Positions 1-12,743 of a stretch of 64,000 nt of DNA are shown here, one piece after another (position 1 is the first letter of the stretch; every line of letters starts with the position of its first letter). A model generated the notes under the pieces. It did not search any database. It worked only from the letters and a program-made list of their open reading frames with translations, and had not been told where the DNA came from. Source of the stretch: Strigamia acuminata (Eukaryota > Arthropoda > Chilopoda > Geophilomorpha > Linotaeniidae); NCBI GenBank assembly GCA_949358305.1, contig OX442315.1, positions 32,638,427 through 32,702,426 of the forward strand, given 5' to 3'. The translations under genes were made by a program, and so were the position numbers.

Positions 1-424
1 AAAAATTGCGCGCACGAGTTACCCACATTTGGGGCAATCACAAAGGTCAACCGGGACGTAGTGCAATGTCTCGGTCTCACCCTGGGAGTACGTCCTAACG
101 GATCAACGTAAACTCCTGCGCCAGGTAAGTATGATTTAATCGATTCGCACATTAAGCCTGGATCTATGAATTTCGGTTCATTTGGGCGATGTAACAATTT
201 TCTAATCGCGTTATTAAATCGGTTTTAAAACCACTCCCCGTTTTTATTTCACAAATTCATTCCTTACATAATTCTTTAATTAATCTTTATATTATTTTAG
301 TAAAATATGCGGAATAAAATTTAAAAACAGAATTTTACCAAACGTAGATTTTAAAGCTGTGAAAGCGCCGCTGCGTGACAAAAAAGCAAAACAAATCAAA
401 AATAACAACAAAAATTCAACTAAC
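1..424. other. Left-edge stretch without an assignable gene
   Basis: There is no continuation of the helicase that I can defend. A strong plus-strand splice donor (CGCCAG|GTAAGT) sits at about 126 and the sequence before it is open in one frame. One minus-strand frame is also open over 1-120, but neither shows a recognisable motif. Confidence 0.3.
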
Positions 425-2584
425 CAATAAGTATAAGCTGCTGGGTGCTTTTCGACATGCAAGTTGTGATGTGCGACTCTAATACTTCAGCTGCTTCTTC
501 AACGATAACTGCAATTTATTTATTTTTTAAATAAAAATAAAAAAAAATTTAAAAAAAATAAAAAATTAACCTATTTTCGGCCCAATTTCTCTCAGAACCT
601 CCAAATGTCTCGCCGCGCATGTCGTCGTCATCCCCACAACCTCACGAGAGCCTAAAATCTCAACCTGCTCCGAATTCTGTTCCTTTCTCAACTTGGCAGC
701 GATCTTCTTCAACTCCAACACAGAACTCGCCACCAACTCATCCTGCGCTTCCTTAAACATCCGCCGCCATCTCCGATACAGCCGCCATCTTGCAGCCAAA
801 TCCAAACTCCACGCATCCTTCTCGCGCTTAACTTCATCGTCCGTCATTTCCTCGTCCTTCCAAAACTCCCTCGTGACGATCAAAGCGCACAACTGACCCA
901 ACTTGCTCACCAAAGGCACCTGATCGTTCGCGACGAACTTTTCGCACTCCTTACCACCAACGTCCACCACAACTGCCCAATCGCGGATGACGAAAGGAGT
1001 CCTCGCCACCCATTTCCCGTCTTTCGCACTATAAACATTCGCATCGGCTTTGTTGTTCGTTTTCGCACCCGAATCTTTAGTTTTACCGTTCGATTTTTTA
1101 CTTTTCTCCTTCGGTATTTTACTACCCGTAAATTTCTGCAGCTTTTCCTCGCTCACCAAATCCGACGTGATCAGGCCCAACCAAGCGGCCAAAAACGAAG
1201 ATGGCGGCTCGCCATCAACTTTCACTTTAATCGACTTCAACAGTTTTAAATCGTTATCTTTCAACCATTTCTCCAGTAAAACTTCGTGAATTACACGCGT
1301 TTGAGCATATTTTCTTTGGTTCGTTTCCGTCTGCACTTTCTTTTCGGCTTCGGCTCGCTGTTTTTTCAAACTCAAGATCTCTCGCTTCGACCTGGAGTGT
1401 TTCCCTTGCAAAATGGCGCGCAGAGTGAACGGTGCCAACGCGGGACTATTCCGACTCCCGAGCCGCACCACCCGTTCGGTAAACTTGATAATCCCCTCGA
1501 GAAACTGGTCCAGCGCGTGATTGGTGAAACAAACGACTAAAATCGGATTGCACACGTTCCTGCCCTGACTCAACCGTAAATTACACAAAATGGCCTCGAC
1601 AATTTTCAGTCCCACGTGCGTTTTCCCGGTTCCGGGCGGGCCCTGAATGATGGCGAGGGACGAAGTGAGTGCCAAATGCATCGCTCGTCGTTGGGATTCG
1701 TCTAAATTGAGCGCTTCCGGACTGGGCCACGTGTTAACGTCCAAAACCTGCACTCCGGATTCGTATCTTTCTCCTTCCTCGTTCGTTTCGTGCAGTTTCA
1801 AATAAAACGTCGGTTTTTTCTTAACGTACAACGGCGGTTCCAGTGTCGGCTCGACGTCGACTAAATATTTCTGCAAAGGCAAAATGTCCTTATTAAACGA
1901 TTGAAGGCCCTTCAATACGTGCCGATACGCTTCGAAAAACGCTTGCGATTCCAAAACGACGTAACGTTTTTGATTATTCGAGTTCAATTCCGTTTCGAAT
2001 CGCACTTTGATGATTCCTCTCTTCAAATCTTTCGTGTTCTTGTCGGCAACCGAGGCAAACATGGCGGTGTCGAAGTTATCGCAAGATAGACACAACAGCG
2101 AGCCGAAAGCGAGGCGAGTTGAATTTTCGATCGTTTCCGAATCGATTTTTTCCGCTTTGAATTGCAGCCTGTAGATTATTCCGTCCTGGGACACTTCGGA
2201 GTCGCAGATTTTCACGTCGTCGTACTGGAATACCGAACTGTTGTTGTCGTTCTCGGTGTTTGGTTGGAAACGTGTGATTTTTTGGCGTAGTGGGCCGAGA
2301 AAATCCTCTCGGAGAAGACGGAATTGGACTTCCAAGTAGTGGTCGACGTTTTTGAAGCTTCCTTGGACGATGTTCTCCATTAGGAAGGGATCGTTTTTGT
2401 TTTTCAGCTCGTCTATTGTTGGAATAATGGGAATTCGCCTGAAATTCTTGACGTTGATTGAAAGGTTGTCTGTTATTTGGTTTTCGTGCAAGCCCGTGCA
2501 AAGTTTTTTGTTTGGGTTTTCGACTTCGTTTGAGTTTTTTCTTTTTAGTGATGGTGCAGCTGCCGATGATTTACTCCGCTGCAT
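425..2584 (-). CDS. ZNFX1-type superfamily 1 RNA helicase, partial or truncated
   Basis: The first coding exon (2584-571, 671 codons) joins by GT-AG to a second (508-425). The protein begins with the N-terminal region typical of NFX1-type zinc finger proteins (ZNFX1), which act in antiviral sensing and small-RNA inheritance. A Walker A motif GPPGTGKT lies near residue 315. [10 protein letters not shown] Walker B box appears only after joining exon 2, which confirms the splice. The start is set by a 5' UTR intron whose acceptor (ending CAAACAG) lies directly before the ATG. The donor of that intron, TTTTCAG|GTAAGT, is near 2655. After exon 2 (ending LILIG) the expected helicase motif GDHxQLRP is not found in positions 1-424. 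An exon taken from the acceptor at about 383 would stop after six codons. So the gene is truncated here, or the next intron runs off the left edge. The usual length for the family is well over 1500 residues. Confidence 0.75.
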
Positions 2585-2689
2585 TCTGTTTGGAAATAGT
2601 AGTTAATTTTTGTTTATTTAAGTGAGTGAGTGGTTTTTGATAAGATATTACTTACCTGAAAAGAGTTGAGTTCGAGCAAAACTAAACTT

Positions 2690-3600
2690 CGTGCCGATAA
2701 ATCAAGCAGTGGTGTTTTGGGCGACCTCTGTTGAGTTTTTGTGGAATTACCTCGGAGCGCCCTGACTTCTTTTTACAAAATCAGGTTTTCTAATTATCTT
2801 TGGTGTAAAATTATTACGAATTTTGGGGATTTTTGTTTTTATTTTAAAAGTTAAAAGTTGTTGTTTTTGTTTCTTTGGAAATTACTTTTATTTTAGTTTC
2901 CGTAGTTTAATCCGTAGTTTAACCAATCCGGTGAATGTTCAAAATGGCGCCCGTACACAAAATTATTCTACAGTGTAAACCTCTGATTTGTGAGTAGACT
3001 TATAGTCATTGCTTCGAATGGTGTGTAGTATTATACAGTGTGATGCATTGTTTTCAAAATCACACATTTAAACAATTTGTATTTTTTTATGAAAAAAGAT
3101 GTTTTAATGATCTCACATCAACTCAATACATAATAATAATAATAGTAATAATAATAATAACACTGATACTCCATGATCTTTTTCCCTAAGCAAACACTAA
3201 CCTACACAAAGTAGGTTGGAAAAGAATAAATCGAGTGACAAAAGCAAATTTAAAAAAAAAAAAAAAAAAAAAACTAAACATAAAATCAAGAGTTTGGCAA
3301 ATTAAATAAAGTCTTTGGCAAATGAGAATGTTTTATTATTGTGATGTTTTTAAAAATTAACAACTCTTGATATCTGTTCAACCACACACTCAACCACAAA
3401 AAGAAATCAAAAAAACAAAAAAAACAAAAAAAACTATTTACATTAGAACAGTTCTAACAGTTCCTTCACCGGCATATGAATTGTCTTGAGCATGACAAAG
3501 AAAGTTGGATACTTTTTGAAACATATTTCTGGCCTGCAAATCGTCATGGCAACAAATGACGTATTAAATTAACTTGTACTTCAACTAATTCCCCTTTCAA
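2690..3600. other. Intergenic region between helicase and ZP gene
   Basis: I see no gene. It contains a short AAT/AATAAT microsatellite (about 3129-3160) and an adenine run (about 3250-3272). The far end probably holds the 3' UTR of the minus-strand PAN+ZP gene, with several AATAAA-like strings on that strand. Confidence 0.4.
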
Positions 3601-3604
3601 AACA

Positions 3605-6524
3605 TTACATCCTAAGAACCTTATCATTTTTCCCCGACCACTTGCGCAAAAACACAACAAAAACAACGCACAAATCAACCAAAACCAACAAAGCGCACGT
3701 CACAGACAACGCCATCACCGACGTCTTCGTCGGACAACTCTCGACGATCGTTAAATTATCTTCAATTTGAATTCCTCCTAAAAAAAAAAAAAAACACAAA
3801 AATTAAAAATAAAAATTAAATTTAAAAATAAAAATTTTACCGCTGCGATTTTTATTGCTGAGCGCTTGTTGTTGTTCGTCCTCCACCAGATCCTCCATGT
3901 CCAACACCAAAAGTTCCTGACTCAAGGTCACATCGCTGCCATCATCCAGCAAATCATGACCTTGCCAATCCAACGCCTTTCTCGCCGCACGTCGTTTCCT
4001 TCCCCAAGATTGTTCGTTTTGTCTCCCGCTCCCGCCAGTACAATCCACCTATCGGAAAATTTAAAAAAGTTAAACGAAAAACAGCACGACGTAATGCGCT
4101 TACGGGTTCACACGGGCCCAGGCAATATTTGACGTTGCATTGAAATATGACTCCGTACGATTCGGTGAAACGAAACGCTTCGTAGTCACTTTGAAGTGCA
4201 GTTCCATCTTGAACAAATCGTGGGAAAATTGCATCGTCCACGGGACAACTGCAAATCAGAAATCATTTGTACACATTAGCCGGAGTGGAAAGAGAAAATT
4301 GGACAAGAAAATCAACTCACCCTCTATCGTCAATTATCTGGAAAGTGCTTTTCGAGTCTTTAGCCATTGCGTAACAACTTCGTGCGAAAATTCCATAGGG
4401 AGCTAAAGATAAGTTAAGATTAAATTAATTGAGTCGTTAATTGTTTTTTTTGTTTTTTTTAATTTACTTTCGTCGGGAATTTCGATTCTGAATGTGAGGT
4501 GATCGCCAATTCGAACGGCCGATGCTTCCCTGCCGTCCATTCCCATGATAACGATATGCGGTGGGGGGGCTTCGGGTGCGGCGGTGACATTAATGGTTTG
4601 TGGGTCGCTGAAATCGTAACATTTAATTTAAAATTAGCTTTTTATAACTCAAATTTTCAATTATAAATGGAGTTTTTGTGCATACGTGCTCCTATTATAC
4701 TGAAAAAATTTGCTTTTTAAAGTGCAAAACTGCACTTTTTAGTCCGTTATTGGTCAAAAAATTGATTTGTTTGGAAAATATTAAAAAATTTAGAATAAAA
4801 CTTAACTTTTTTTAAGTAAAAATTAATTTTTAAGTGCTCAAATGCATAAGTAAAGCACAAAACTGCACTTTAGCTAAAAAAAATGCATTATTATGTTGCA
4901 AAAATGCATTATTATGTTGCAAAAATGCATTATTATGCTGCAAAAATCCACTTTTTTACCGCTAAAACACTTTTAGCTGTTAAAATGCACTTTTTAGCTT
5001 CAGAAATGCACTTTTTAGTTGCAGAAATGCACTTTTAGCTACAAAGATGCATTTTTATTTACAAAAAATGCAGTGTTAGCTTCAAAAACCGACTTTTCAG
5101 CTGCAAAATGCATTTTTTATTGAAAAAATGCAATTATTGGCTGCAAAAATAAAATAAAAATTCTATTTGCCTGATCTGGACCACACTAATATCAATTAGA
5201 CCATTCAATAAATGGCATGCAGCAGCGCATGCACGAGACCTCACAGCATATTAAAACAAAATAAATCATTTTAATTACATACCCGATCGACATGACTCCA
5301 AAAGTTACATTCCTCGCTCCAATATCGTAAGTACATCTCACTTTATACAATTTATCGGCCTTCGTGATGACCACGCTGTGGTGTTGAATGACAATCGTGT
5401 TAGTGAACACGCCTCCCTAATTACATTCAAAAAGAAGAAGAAAAAAAGTAGGAAGTGAATTCAACCGCTACGTTAATCCCAAAAAAATAAACACAATATT
5501 ATCAGACCCCCAGTTATCACATTTACAAACTCGAAAACACTCGTGGGCTCGCCCTGGGGTCCGCCAAGACCATTCATTGACCCCCGTCTATTTAATCCTC
5601 ACTTAATTACTTCCAAACGTAATTTGTCTGCGGGCATTGTATGCTACCTTGAATTTCCCACTATACTACTTCCTAATCCGTATCCGTTACGCTCGGTGAC
5701 AACGCCCTTTGATAAATCTCCAAAGTTTTTCATTTTTCGAGTGAATTTCTCGCTTTAATCGTTGGAAAAATGCAAATTTCGTACCACCGCTTGAGTATTG
5801 CAGTCCTGTCCATTCATGCTCAATTCCAGGTCGAAGTTCTCGTCGTCCTTGATGACTTTGTTGCAAGTCTCGCTGCGTCCGAGTGCGTAAACGCGGCCGT
5901 TGAACGGACGAGTCGCTTTGACCAACACGTCGATGGAGGACTCTTTGCATTCGACTGAGACTGAAATTAAAAGTGAAAAATGTTATTTTTTTTTTTTACG
6001 TATTAATTATGTAGGATTTGGATTATGCGTGGTTCGTTTGTTCGTTTAATTGTAGGGTACGCTGGTGTGAAGGATTTAGAAATATTTAGATTTAAAAAAA
6101 TGCCTTTTCCGGATTAGTTTTGATGGCTTTAAAGCAGCTAAACCGAAAATACACGTTACAACTAGTGAAGTTGTAATTGGGCTTCTCTGTTCTGCAGGAA
6201 TACATTAGGCGCAGCTTATATTTAGGCGGAACTTCTGGCGTGACATTGAAAAATGCATTTTTCATTGTAAAATAAACGGAAGTAATTCATTTTTCATGGT
6301 AAAAAGATGAAAAAAACTTGCTTTAAATAATAGAAATGACTGGAAAAGCTCGTAATGATAAAAATAACTGAAAAAGCTCGTTTTTCATGTCAAAAATAAC
6401 TGAAAAAGATCGTTTTTAATGGCAACAATTACTGAAAAACTCGTTTTTCACGGTAGAAAGACCAAAAAACTCATTTTAATGACAAAAATAACTGACGCAT
6501 GAAAAACCGAATAATTCCTTTTTC

Positions 6525-6556
<32 letters not shown>

Positions 6557-9500
6557 AGAAACAAAGTCATACCGTCATAGCAAAATCCAAACCGATCGCA
6601 ATCGCTCGCATCTGTGCTTTCAGATCCTGAAATTCCCGCCAAAGGTGCTAAATTTTGAGTTGTTGTTGGTGGTTCTCTTTGCACGGGTGGCAAACGTGAC
6701 GATGCTAAGTTTAAAAAAAATAAATAAAATTTAAAATTCAAACTTTTCCAAACATTAAAAAAAAATATACGTACGAGTATTGCAAGTCATTTCGTAATAA
6801 GTTCCAAAGTCTTGTCCGTTATCGATAAGAGGTATCGGAGCATTTCTTGCAAATGTCGCTGCCCCATCAGGAAACGAGATATGGTCAACATGATAAAGCA
6901 GACAGTTGGGCACTTGGTTTGGTTCCGGTTCCTTGTACAAATAAGATCGACACAAAATCTCGCGTTCTCCCTGACAGGCTTTGGCACACTCGTCGCGATT
7001 ACCAGCCTGAAAAAAAAAATTAAATCACAATTTTAAATTTTTATCCAACTGCTGACAATTAATTAAAAATCCTACAAGTAATTCCTTGTCCACCCAGTAA
7101 TTGAAATCGACGTATTGCGCCATTTCCATCGACGAAATTCCGAACTGCGGTTCAGTGAAATTACGCACTCCTGCGCATGAATTCCTTCCTGTAGATTAAA
7201 AACAACATGTAATCATCAATAAATCAATTTTAAATTTTTCATCAAACAAATCCCGACCTTCAATGCAGAGATTTTCAAAGTAATCAACGCCAACGACTTC
7301 GGTCAAGTCCGGATTCACACCAACCGAATGTCTGTCGTACTTGCTCAAAATACATAGCAGACTCGCGTAATTATATTGCACGGAACGGCACGTAAATTTG
7401 TTCTGTTTAATTGAAATTAAGAAAAAAAGAAAAGAAGAATAGTTTTAGAAAAAAAATTTTTTTTATCGCTTTCATCTCCATTCTAAGAACTGTCAAGCTC
7501 CGAGGGTTAAAACAAATCTAATGGGCGGGATTGACTCACTCACCTCATCGAGACACGCAGACAAACAACCTTCTTTGGAAGACGTATAAATGTGAGCAGA
7601 TTCGAATCCAGTCAGCATTCTGTTAGGAACACGTTCAAAAGTCCACGGTCGATTACACAGGTTGCGAGTATCTGATAAAAATATTAATCAAAATGGTATT
7701 CAGTGAAAAAATTGACGGTTGGAGAGGTTAGTGCGCGCATGGTGCCCAAGCGTAGAAATAGCAAGATGGCGTATAAAATCATCTTTTTGTTTCACATATT
7801 TTTAAATACACGTGAAATGTGCCGTGGTATAGCAATCAGGGGTGCAATGCATGCAATATAAAAAAAATTTTAGTTTTATGTCACTATGGGCACATCGTAG
7901 GCTATAAATATTTTCAGATGTAATTTTGACGCTGAAAATTGCCACATTGGATTTATTTTGGAATTATATTTCTGTCTTTGATCACGAACTCGTAACATCA
8001 AGATTCCAATCTGTGAAAATATCACAAATGATTCGCATGTTTTCAATGTCCCTTGTGATGATCAGCACCAACACAAACCATAAACATAACCTTGTTTATC
8101 TCTGCAACATCTTACACTATATATATACTTAACCAAAATTATTATAACTTTCAAAATTTCACTCACACTTTCATCAAACACATTAAATTTTTAAAACAAC
8201 ATCACTTTGGACAGGCCAGGTTCAACTAGAATGACAAGGCACAAATTACATTGGCTCGAAATGAGCATCAGTCCAAGATATGAGGTCAGTAGCCCTGCAG
8301 TGAGGAATTCCATGAAATGAAACAACAGAGTCGAAAATCACATAAATTTAAACAAATGCTCCCAACAAAGCGAAAAAAGCGCAATTTAGACGAAGCAGCA
8401 TATTAAACACATTAACTTCAAAAATGGCGTCCAATCCAGTCGTTTTGAGTCGCAGTGGGCATGCGCACGTCGTTTAAACAACAAAACATGCGTAACTGCA
8501 AGTTAAACATGCATTTGTGAATGCGTATCATTTCTTGGAAGAAATTCGTTACCATTATTTTTTCACCTTTACATGTGTCATTAATTTTTATTGCATTTCA
8601 AATCTGTTGTGTCAGGAGGGTAGCAATTGTATATTTTCATTTGGGCGGCAAACTGATAAACGGATGGGAAATTACAGGCTACACTCTTTTGTTTGACATC
8701 ATTGTTTTTTCTCAATTTTTTTTCTTCCTTTCACATTTTTCACCCCAGCAAAATCACACAGAATCGTTTAATAACTGGGGTAAACTGTTGGTGGAGAGAA
8801 AATTTTAGTAATTTTCCATTCACTTCAGTCCCTCTGGTGTTTGTCAAGGACCAGCAATTTCTCTCCCTCACTTTTGATGGATTTTTCTTCTTTTTTTACA
8901 AAATACATTTGTTCTAACAAACTTGAACATTAGGGTTGATTGATTTCTAGTTTGGTTTTTCAAACCAGAATCTCATGGTTGTTAGTAAAAGCAAATAGTA
9001 GTTAAAATTGATGACAGGGTACGAAATGATAGATGACAAGCAGTTAGGACCACGAGCAACACGTAAGTGCTTTTTATGTCCATGGGTTGCAAGACTTTGA
9101 TTGGAGATCATCGCTCTCAATTTGAGTTAAAAACAACTTATCATTTCTTCACTATTGCTAACGATGGTTTCGAACGAGCCCTGAATGGTCAAATGCCAAT
9201 TTTTTTTACTACAACGGCTGTCTATTTTTATTTTATATTTTCTTTCACAAGTTTAGATTACTTTTCAAATGCCAGGCCGATATTCCACCTTGGGTTGTAG
9301 TAAATCCATAACATATCGTATAATCGGTTAAAATTACATTGCATTGCATTACATTACATTTGCGCGGTGTCGAGTCGCCATTTCTGCACTGTTTCTTCCC
9401 GCCCACCGGAATCCCGCGCTGCTTCGAGCACGCCGCAATCTACGTGGACGACATTCTGCTTATTGAACCTATTCTTTTATCTTTTAAAGAGCAGACGACA

Positions 9501-12500
9501 GAACACCATTGCTACGTTACCCATAGCTGACAACAACAAATATCGCGCCTAGCGCCGTAACTGGTTTTAACTAGATTATACACATTCACAAACCTCAATT
9601 TGCCCCTGGTTTCACTTATCTAAGAAACGTTTTAAACCTCGTCCAGTTATAGGGCCGGAATAAAGTTCTGTGAGGCCCATGAATATTCAGATGTAACATC
9701 TTTCACACCAATTTCATGCAAAATAAATGCATTTGCAGATAGAAAAATGCACTTTTATTAGAAATAACTTCATTTTGAGCTGAAAAAATTATTTTTTTCG
9801 ATGAAAGAATGCATTTTCCGGTGAAATAATGCATTTTCATATTTAAAAAATGCATTTATAGAGAAAAACGTGCATTTTTTTTCTGAAGAAATGCATTTTG
9901 CATTTGTCCTCCCTTAATTCGGCCCTGATGGGTTAGGTTAGGTTAGGTTAGCATCAAATGTCCAGCTTTTTCATTTTTCCACCTGGTCATTCTACATGAT
10001 TGCAGATTTTTGACCCATGGTCCAAACAAATTTATTTTGTTAATGTTGTTGCGTGTCGCAGGCTAAAAATCAGCTTCTTCTCACAGAACTAGCAATAATG
10101 ACAAAACCAGCAATTTTGACATATTGAATTTTTCAAATTACATTTTCCTACTATAGTCTGCGCACGGTATCTTGATGCTAAATTCGTACTGCACATCCCA
10201 TTCTGCGCAGACGATTTTCTAATTCCAGTTGTTATTTTGCAGTATTACTATTCAGCCTATTATTAGGCCTAATATTCCTAAAGTAAAGTAAATAAACAAT
10301 GGTATTTTGGTATGGCATTTTGGTATGACATTTTGATATGGTATTTTGGTATGGTATTTTTGTATTTTGGTATGATATTTTGGTACGGTATTTTGGTATT
10401 TTGGTATGGTATTTTAGTACCATTTGTACCAAATATGTTTTGGTACCATTGGTACCAGGTATGTTTTGGTACCAATGGTACCAAGGCCTAATAATCCTAA
10501 AATAAAGTAAATAAACAATGGTATAATGGTATTTTTGTACCATTGGTACCAAATTTATTTTGGTATTTTGGTACGGTATTTTGGTACAGTATTTTGGTAC
10601 GGTATTTTGGTATTTTGGTACGGTATTTTTGTATTTTGGTACAGTATTTTTGTATTTTGGTATGGTATTTTTGTATTTTGGTACGGTATTGTGGTACCAA
10701 TGGTACCAAAATATATTTGGTACCAATGGTACAAAAATACCATTATACCGTTGTTTATTTACTTTATTTTAGGATTATTAGGCTTTGGTACCATTGGTAC
10801 CAAAACATACCTGGTACCAATGGTACCAAAACATATTTGGTACAAATGGTACTAAAATACCATACCAAAATACCAAAATACCGTACCAAAATACTGTACC
10901 AAAATACCGTACCAAAACACCGTACCAATATACCGTACCAAAATACCGTACCAAAATACCATACCAAAATACCATAACAAAATGTCATACCAAAATACCA
11001 TACCAAAAAGCCATACCAAAATACCATTGTTTATTTACTTTAATTTAGGATTATTAGGCCTAATTATTGGCTTAATACTGCAAAATAACAACTGGAATTA
11101 GAAAATTGTCTGCGCAGAATGAGATGCGCAGTACGAATTTAGCATCAAGATACCGTGCACAGACTATAGATAGAAATTTGTAAACACAACTTTTTTGGCA
11201 GTCAAGAATTTCTTTTAATTCCAACCTATTTTAAGTATGCAATTAGAGCAACCAACTTCACCAGATTAAACCTTCAGGCTCACGTCAATTTAGATTATTC
11301 CACAGACGTGATTACACCCAAAAAAAATTGACCATTAAAAGAGAAGTGAAATGACTTTATCAAGCGATCGTACCTGGTCTGAGATGAAGTTTGACAAAGT
11401 AGTACATTGAAACGGATCTAAGAGGTATTGTGGTTGGATTATCTGCTGTGGTTTCGTTCTGAAGTTGGCAGACGGTTTCCTGCAGTGGCGCAAGTGGATT
11501 GATGACGAAACTAAAAGCGACGGCTTTGCATTCGTTTTCCTCTCGGCACCATCCATGACATTCGGAGAGAGTTAAGTTCCGCACCGTATAATAAGTTGTT
11601 CCTCTAAAATCCAAACCGGTCACTTTTTCAAATGCGATTTTAGCTGTGATAAAACAAAAGAAAATAATATTAGATTTAGAAATAAGTTTTTTATTTTTTT
11701 TTTATTTCTACGTAGATTTTACTTATTTTAAGGTTCCAAATTTTACCACCAGGTAACTGCAGTCAGCCATCTTGTGGATTAAGCAGCAGCAATATTTTGT
11801 TTAGGCTTGGACGAACACTAGTGTTCGTCCTTAGTTATTAGTGCTTTTCTTTTTTATTTAGCAATAAATTTAATTTATTTTATGATTTTTTTGATGATTT
11901 TCTTCTTTTGTTTGAAAATATTTCATGAATTTGCGCTAGTTTGCTTCCAATGTTTGAATTGTCAACCAAAACACTAAACATTAAAGCATGAAATCCAAAG
12001 CAATTAAACTTGAATTTCCAGATGGTCAAAGACCTCAACTTCAAGTTTTATTCTAATGAATGGGTTTGTTTAAATGTTTTGCTTTCTTTTTCATTTCTCT
12101 GCCCCTTTCTCACTTGAATGAAACAAAAAAAATTTAAAAAAATAAAAATAGTTTTCCCCTTCTTGCTTTGATGATACACTTACACTTGAGTAAAAAAAAT
12201 AATGTTCTATTCCCTCACCCCTCCTAAGACACCTGTACTTGTGTACAGTAAAGATTTAAATATTTAAAAAAAAATCAAATATTTTTTTTTTTTTAATTTT
12301 CAAATCAGTTAAGCTATACAAATAAAATCTTCCTGTACTCTAGGGTCAAGAATTGTTCCTTAAAACTAATATCTTGCGCATCTAAGGGGGTCGTGACTTC
12401 CGCACACTGAAAGATTCAACCTTTACAACGCGAAATGAAAGTAGGAGTTGCAATTTTTACTACATCTCATTTTTGACTGACAGCTACAACTTGTTGACTT

Positions 12501-12743
12501 GGAGATTTAAGGTTAATGCAATTCATACAGCCAACGGCTTATATTGTAAAAATAAACCCGAGACGTGGCAATTAATTGAAGATAAATGTTTAAGAATTTT
12601 TAAAAAAAATTTTAAATTTCAAAAACAAATTTTTTTATGCTAAACTAAACATTTTTATCTCTTTATTATGTCTTACCCGTAAATGCAGATTGCACCGAAA
12701 GCAAGATTAGTATTGGTGTCACGTAGTTCATAATCTTTGTCAT
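3605..12743 (-). CDS. PAN/apple plus ZP domain transmembrane protein (trynity/nyobe/NompA-like)
   Basis: Fourteen exons join in phase to a 713-residue protein: 12743-12677, 11643-11374, 7671-7544, 7402-7258, 7188-7076, 7006-6775, 6704-6573, 5960-5788, 5416-5283, 4607-4468, 4402-4321, 4248-4104, 4048-3841 and 3777-3605. Order of domains: signal peptide (1 to about 21), three cysteine-rich PAN/apple modules (about 23-340) and a Pro/Thr linker (PPTTT). A ZP domain follows (about 363-590) with the family phrases GRVYALGRSETC, HHSVV and YGIFARSC. A furin-type site RKRR is at 604-607, then an acidic spacer, one membrane helix (about 679-703) and a short basic tail. Arthropod proteins of this layout (trynity, nyobe, neyo, NompA) are apical extracellular matrix proteins that shape cuticle. 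In ZP proteins, cleavage between ZP domain and anchor releases the ectodomain. Introns are unusually large (3.7 kb after exon 2) and full of repeats. The exact paralogue is uncertain. Confidence 0.88.
4850..5160. repeat. Minisatellite, units around AAAAATGCA
   Basis: Degenerate head-to-tail copies of a roughly 20-base unit built on GCAAAAATGCA(C/T)TTTTAG lie in intron 9 of the ZP gene. The same word family recurs at about 9730-9900. Confidence 0.7.
6255..6530. repeat. Minisatellite, units around ACTGAAAAAGCTCGTTTTTCAT
   Basis: About eight degenerate copies of a 30-base unit lie in intron 7 of the ZP gene, followed by a long adenine run (about 6529-6555). Each unit contains a small self-complementary AAAAA...TTTTT core. 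Confidence 0.7.
8376..8525. mobile_element. MITE-like element, GCGCATTCATAA family, copy 1
   Basis: This shares the internal words TTTAAACAACAAAACATG, GGCATGCGCAC and CAAGTTAAACATG, and the terminal (TG)AATGCG, with copies at 14.03, 29.12, 32.83, 40.5 and 42.74 kb. There is no coding capacity, so it would be a non-autonomous DNA element. It lies in a ZP gene intron. Confidence 0.55.
9651..9926. mobile_element. MITE-like element with AGGGCCG(G)AAT ends
   Basis: The left end AGGGCCGGAATAAAG (9651) is the inverse of the right end CTTAATTCGGCCCT (ending about 9925), with one mismatch or gap. The interior is a minisatellite of AAATGCATTTTT-type units. There is no ORF. It lies in the large ZP gene intron. 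Confidence 0.5.
9931..9950. repeat. Interstitial (TTAGG)n run
   Basis: Four tandem GGTTA units, the arthropod telomere repeat, sit directly after the MITE-like element at 9651-9926. Confidence 0.6.
10151..11169. mobile_element. Fold-back element with nested inverted repeats
   Basis: The outer arms run from CTATAGTCTG (10151) inward for about 160 bases. They are mirrored at 11010-11169, including GCATCAAGATACCGTG and the CTGCGCAGA block. Inside, arrays of GGTACGGTATTTTGGTAC-like units run in one orientation on the left and the opposite on the right. A second, smaller palindrome (about 10485-10530 with 10738-10790) repeats the inner end of the arm, including TAATAATCCTAAAATAAAGT. All six frames are open because the repeat lacks stops, so the apparent Tyr/Lys-rich ORFs are artefacts. 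The element lies in the ZP gene intron. Confidence 0.75.
11809..11830. other. Perfect 22-base palindrome
   Basis: GGACGAACAC-TA-GTGTTCGTCC is exactly self-complementary. It sits in the first coding intron of the ZP gene. It could be a protein dimer site, a tiny hairpin or a mobile-element footprint. Confidence 0.5.

Noticed and set aside
1-125. Plus-strand exon ending at a strong donor at 126
   Set aside because: Only one splice site is visible and the frame before it hits a stop shortly before the donor, so there is not enough to call an exon.
8521-8917. Two overlapping plus-strand hydrophobic ORFs inside the ZP gene intron
   Set aside because: They are composed of T-rich sequence and begin at the edge of a MITE copy. 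No supporting features.
10232-11048. Long Tyr/Lys/Pro-rich ORFs on both strands
   Set aside because: They are readings of the GGTACxxTATTTTGGTAC inverted repeat, which lacks stops in most frames, and have no codon or domain signal.
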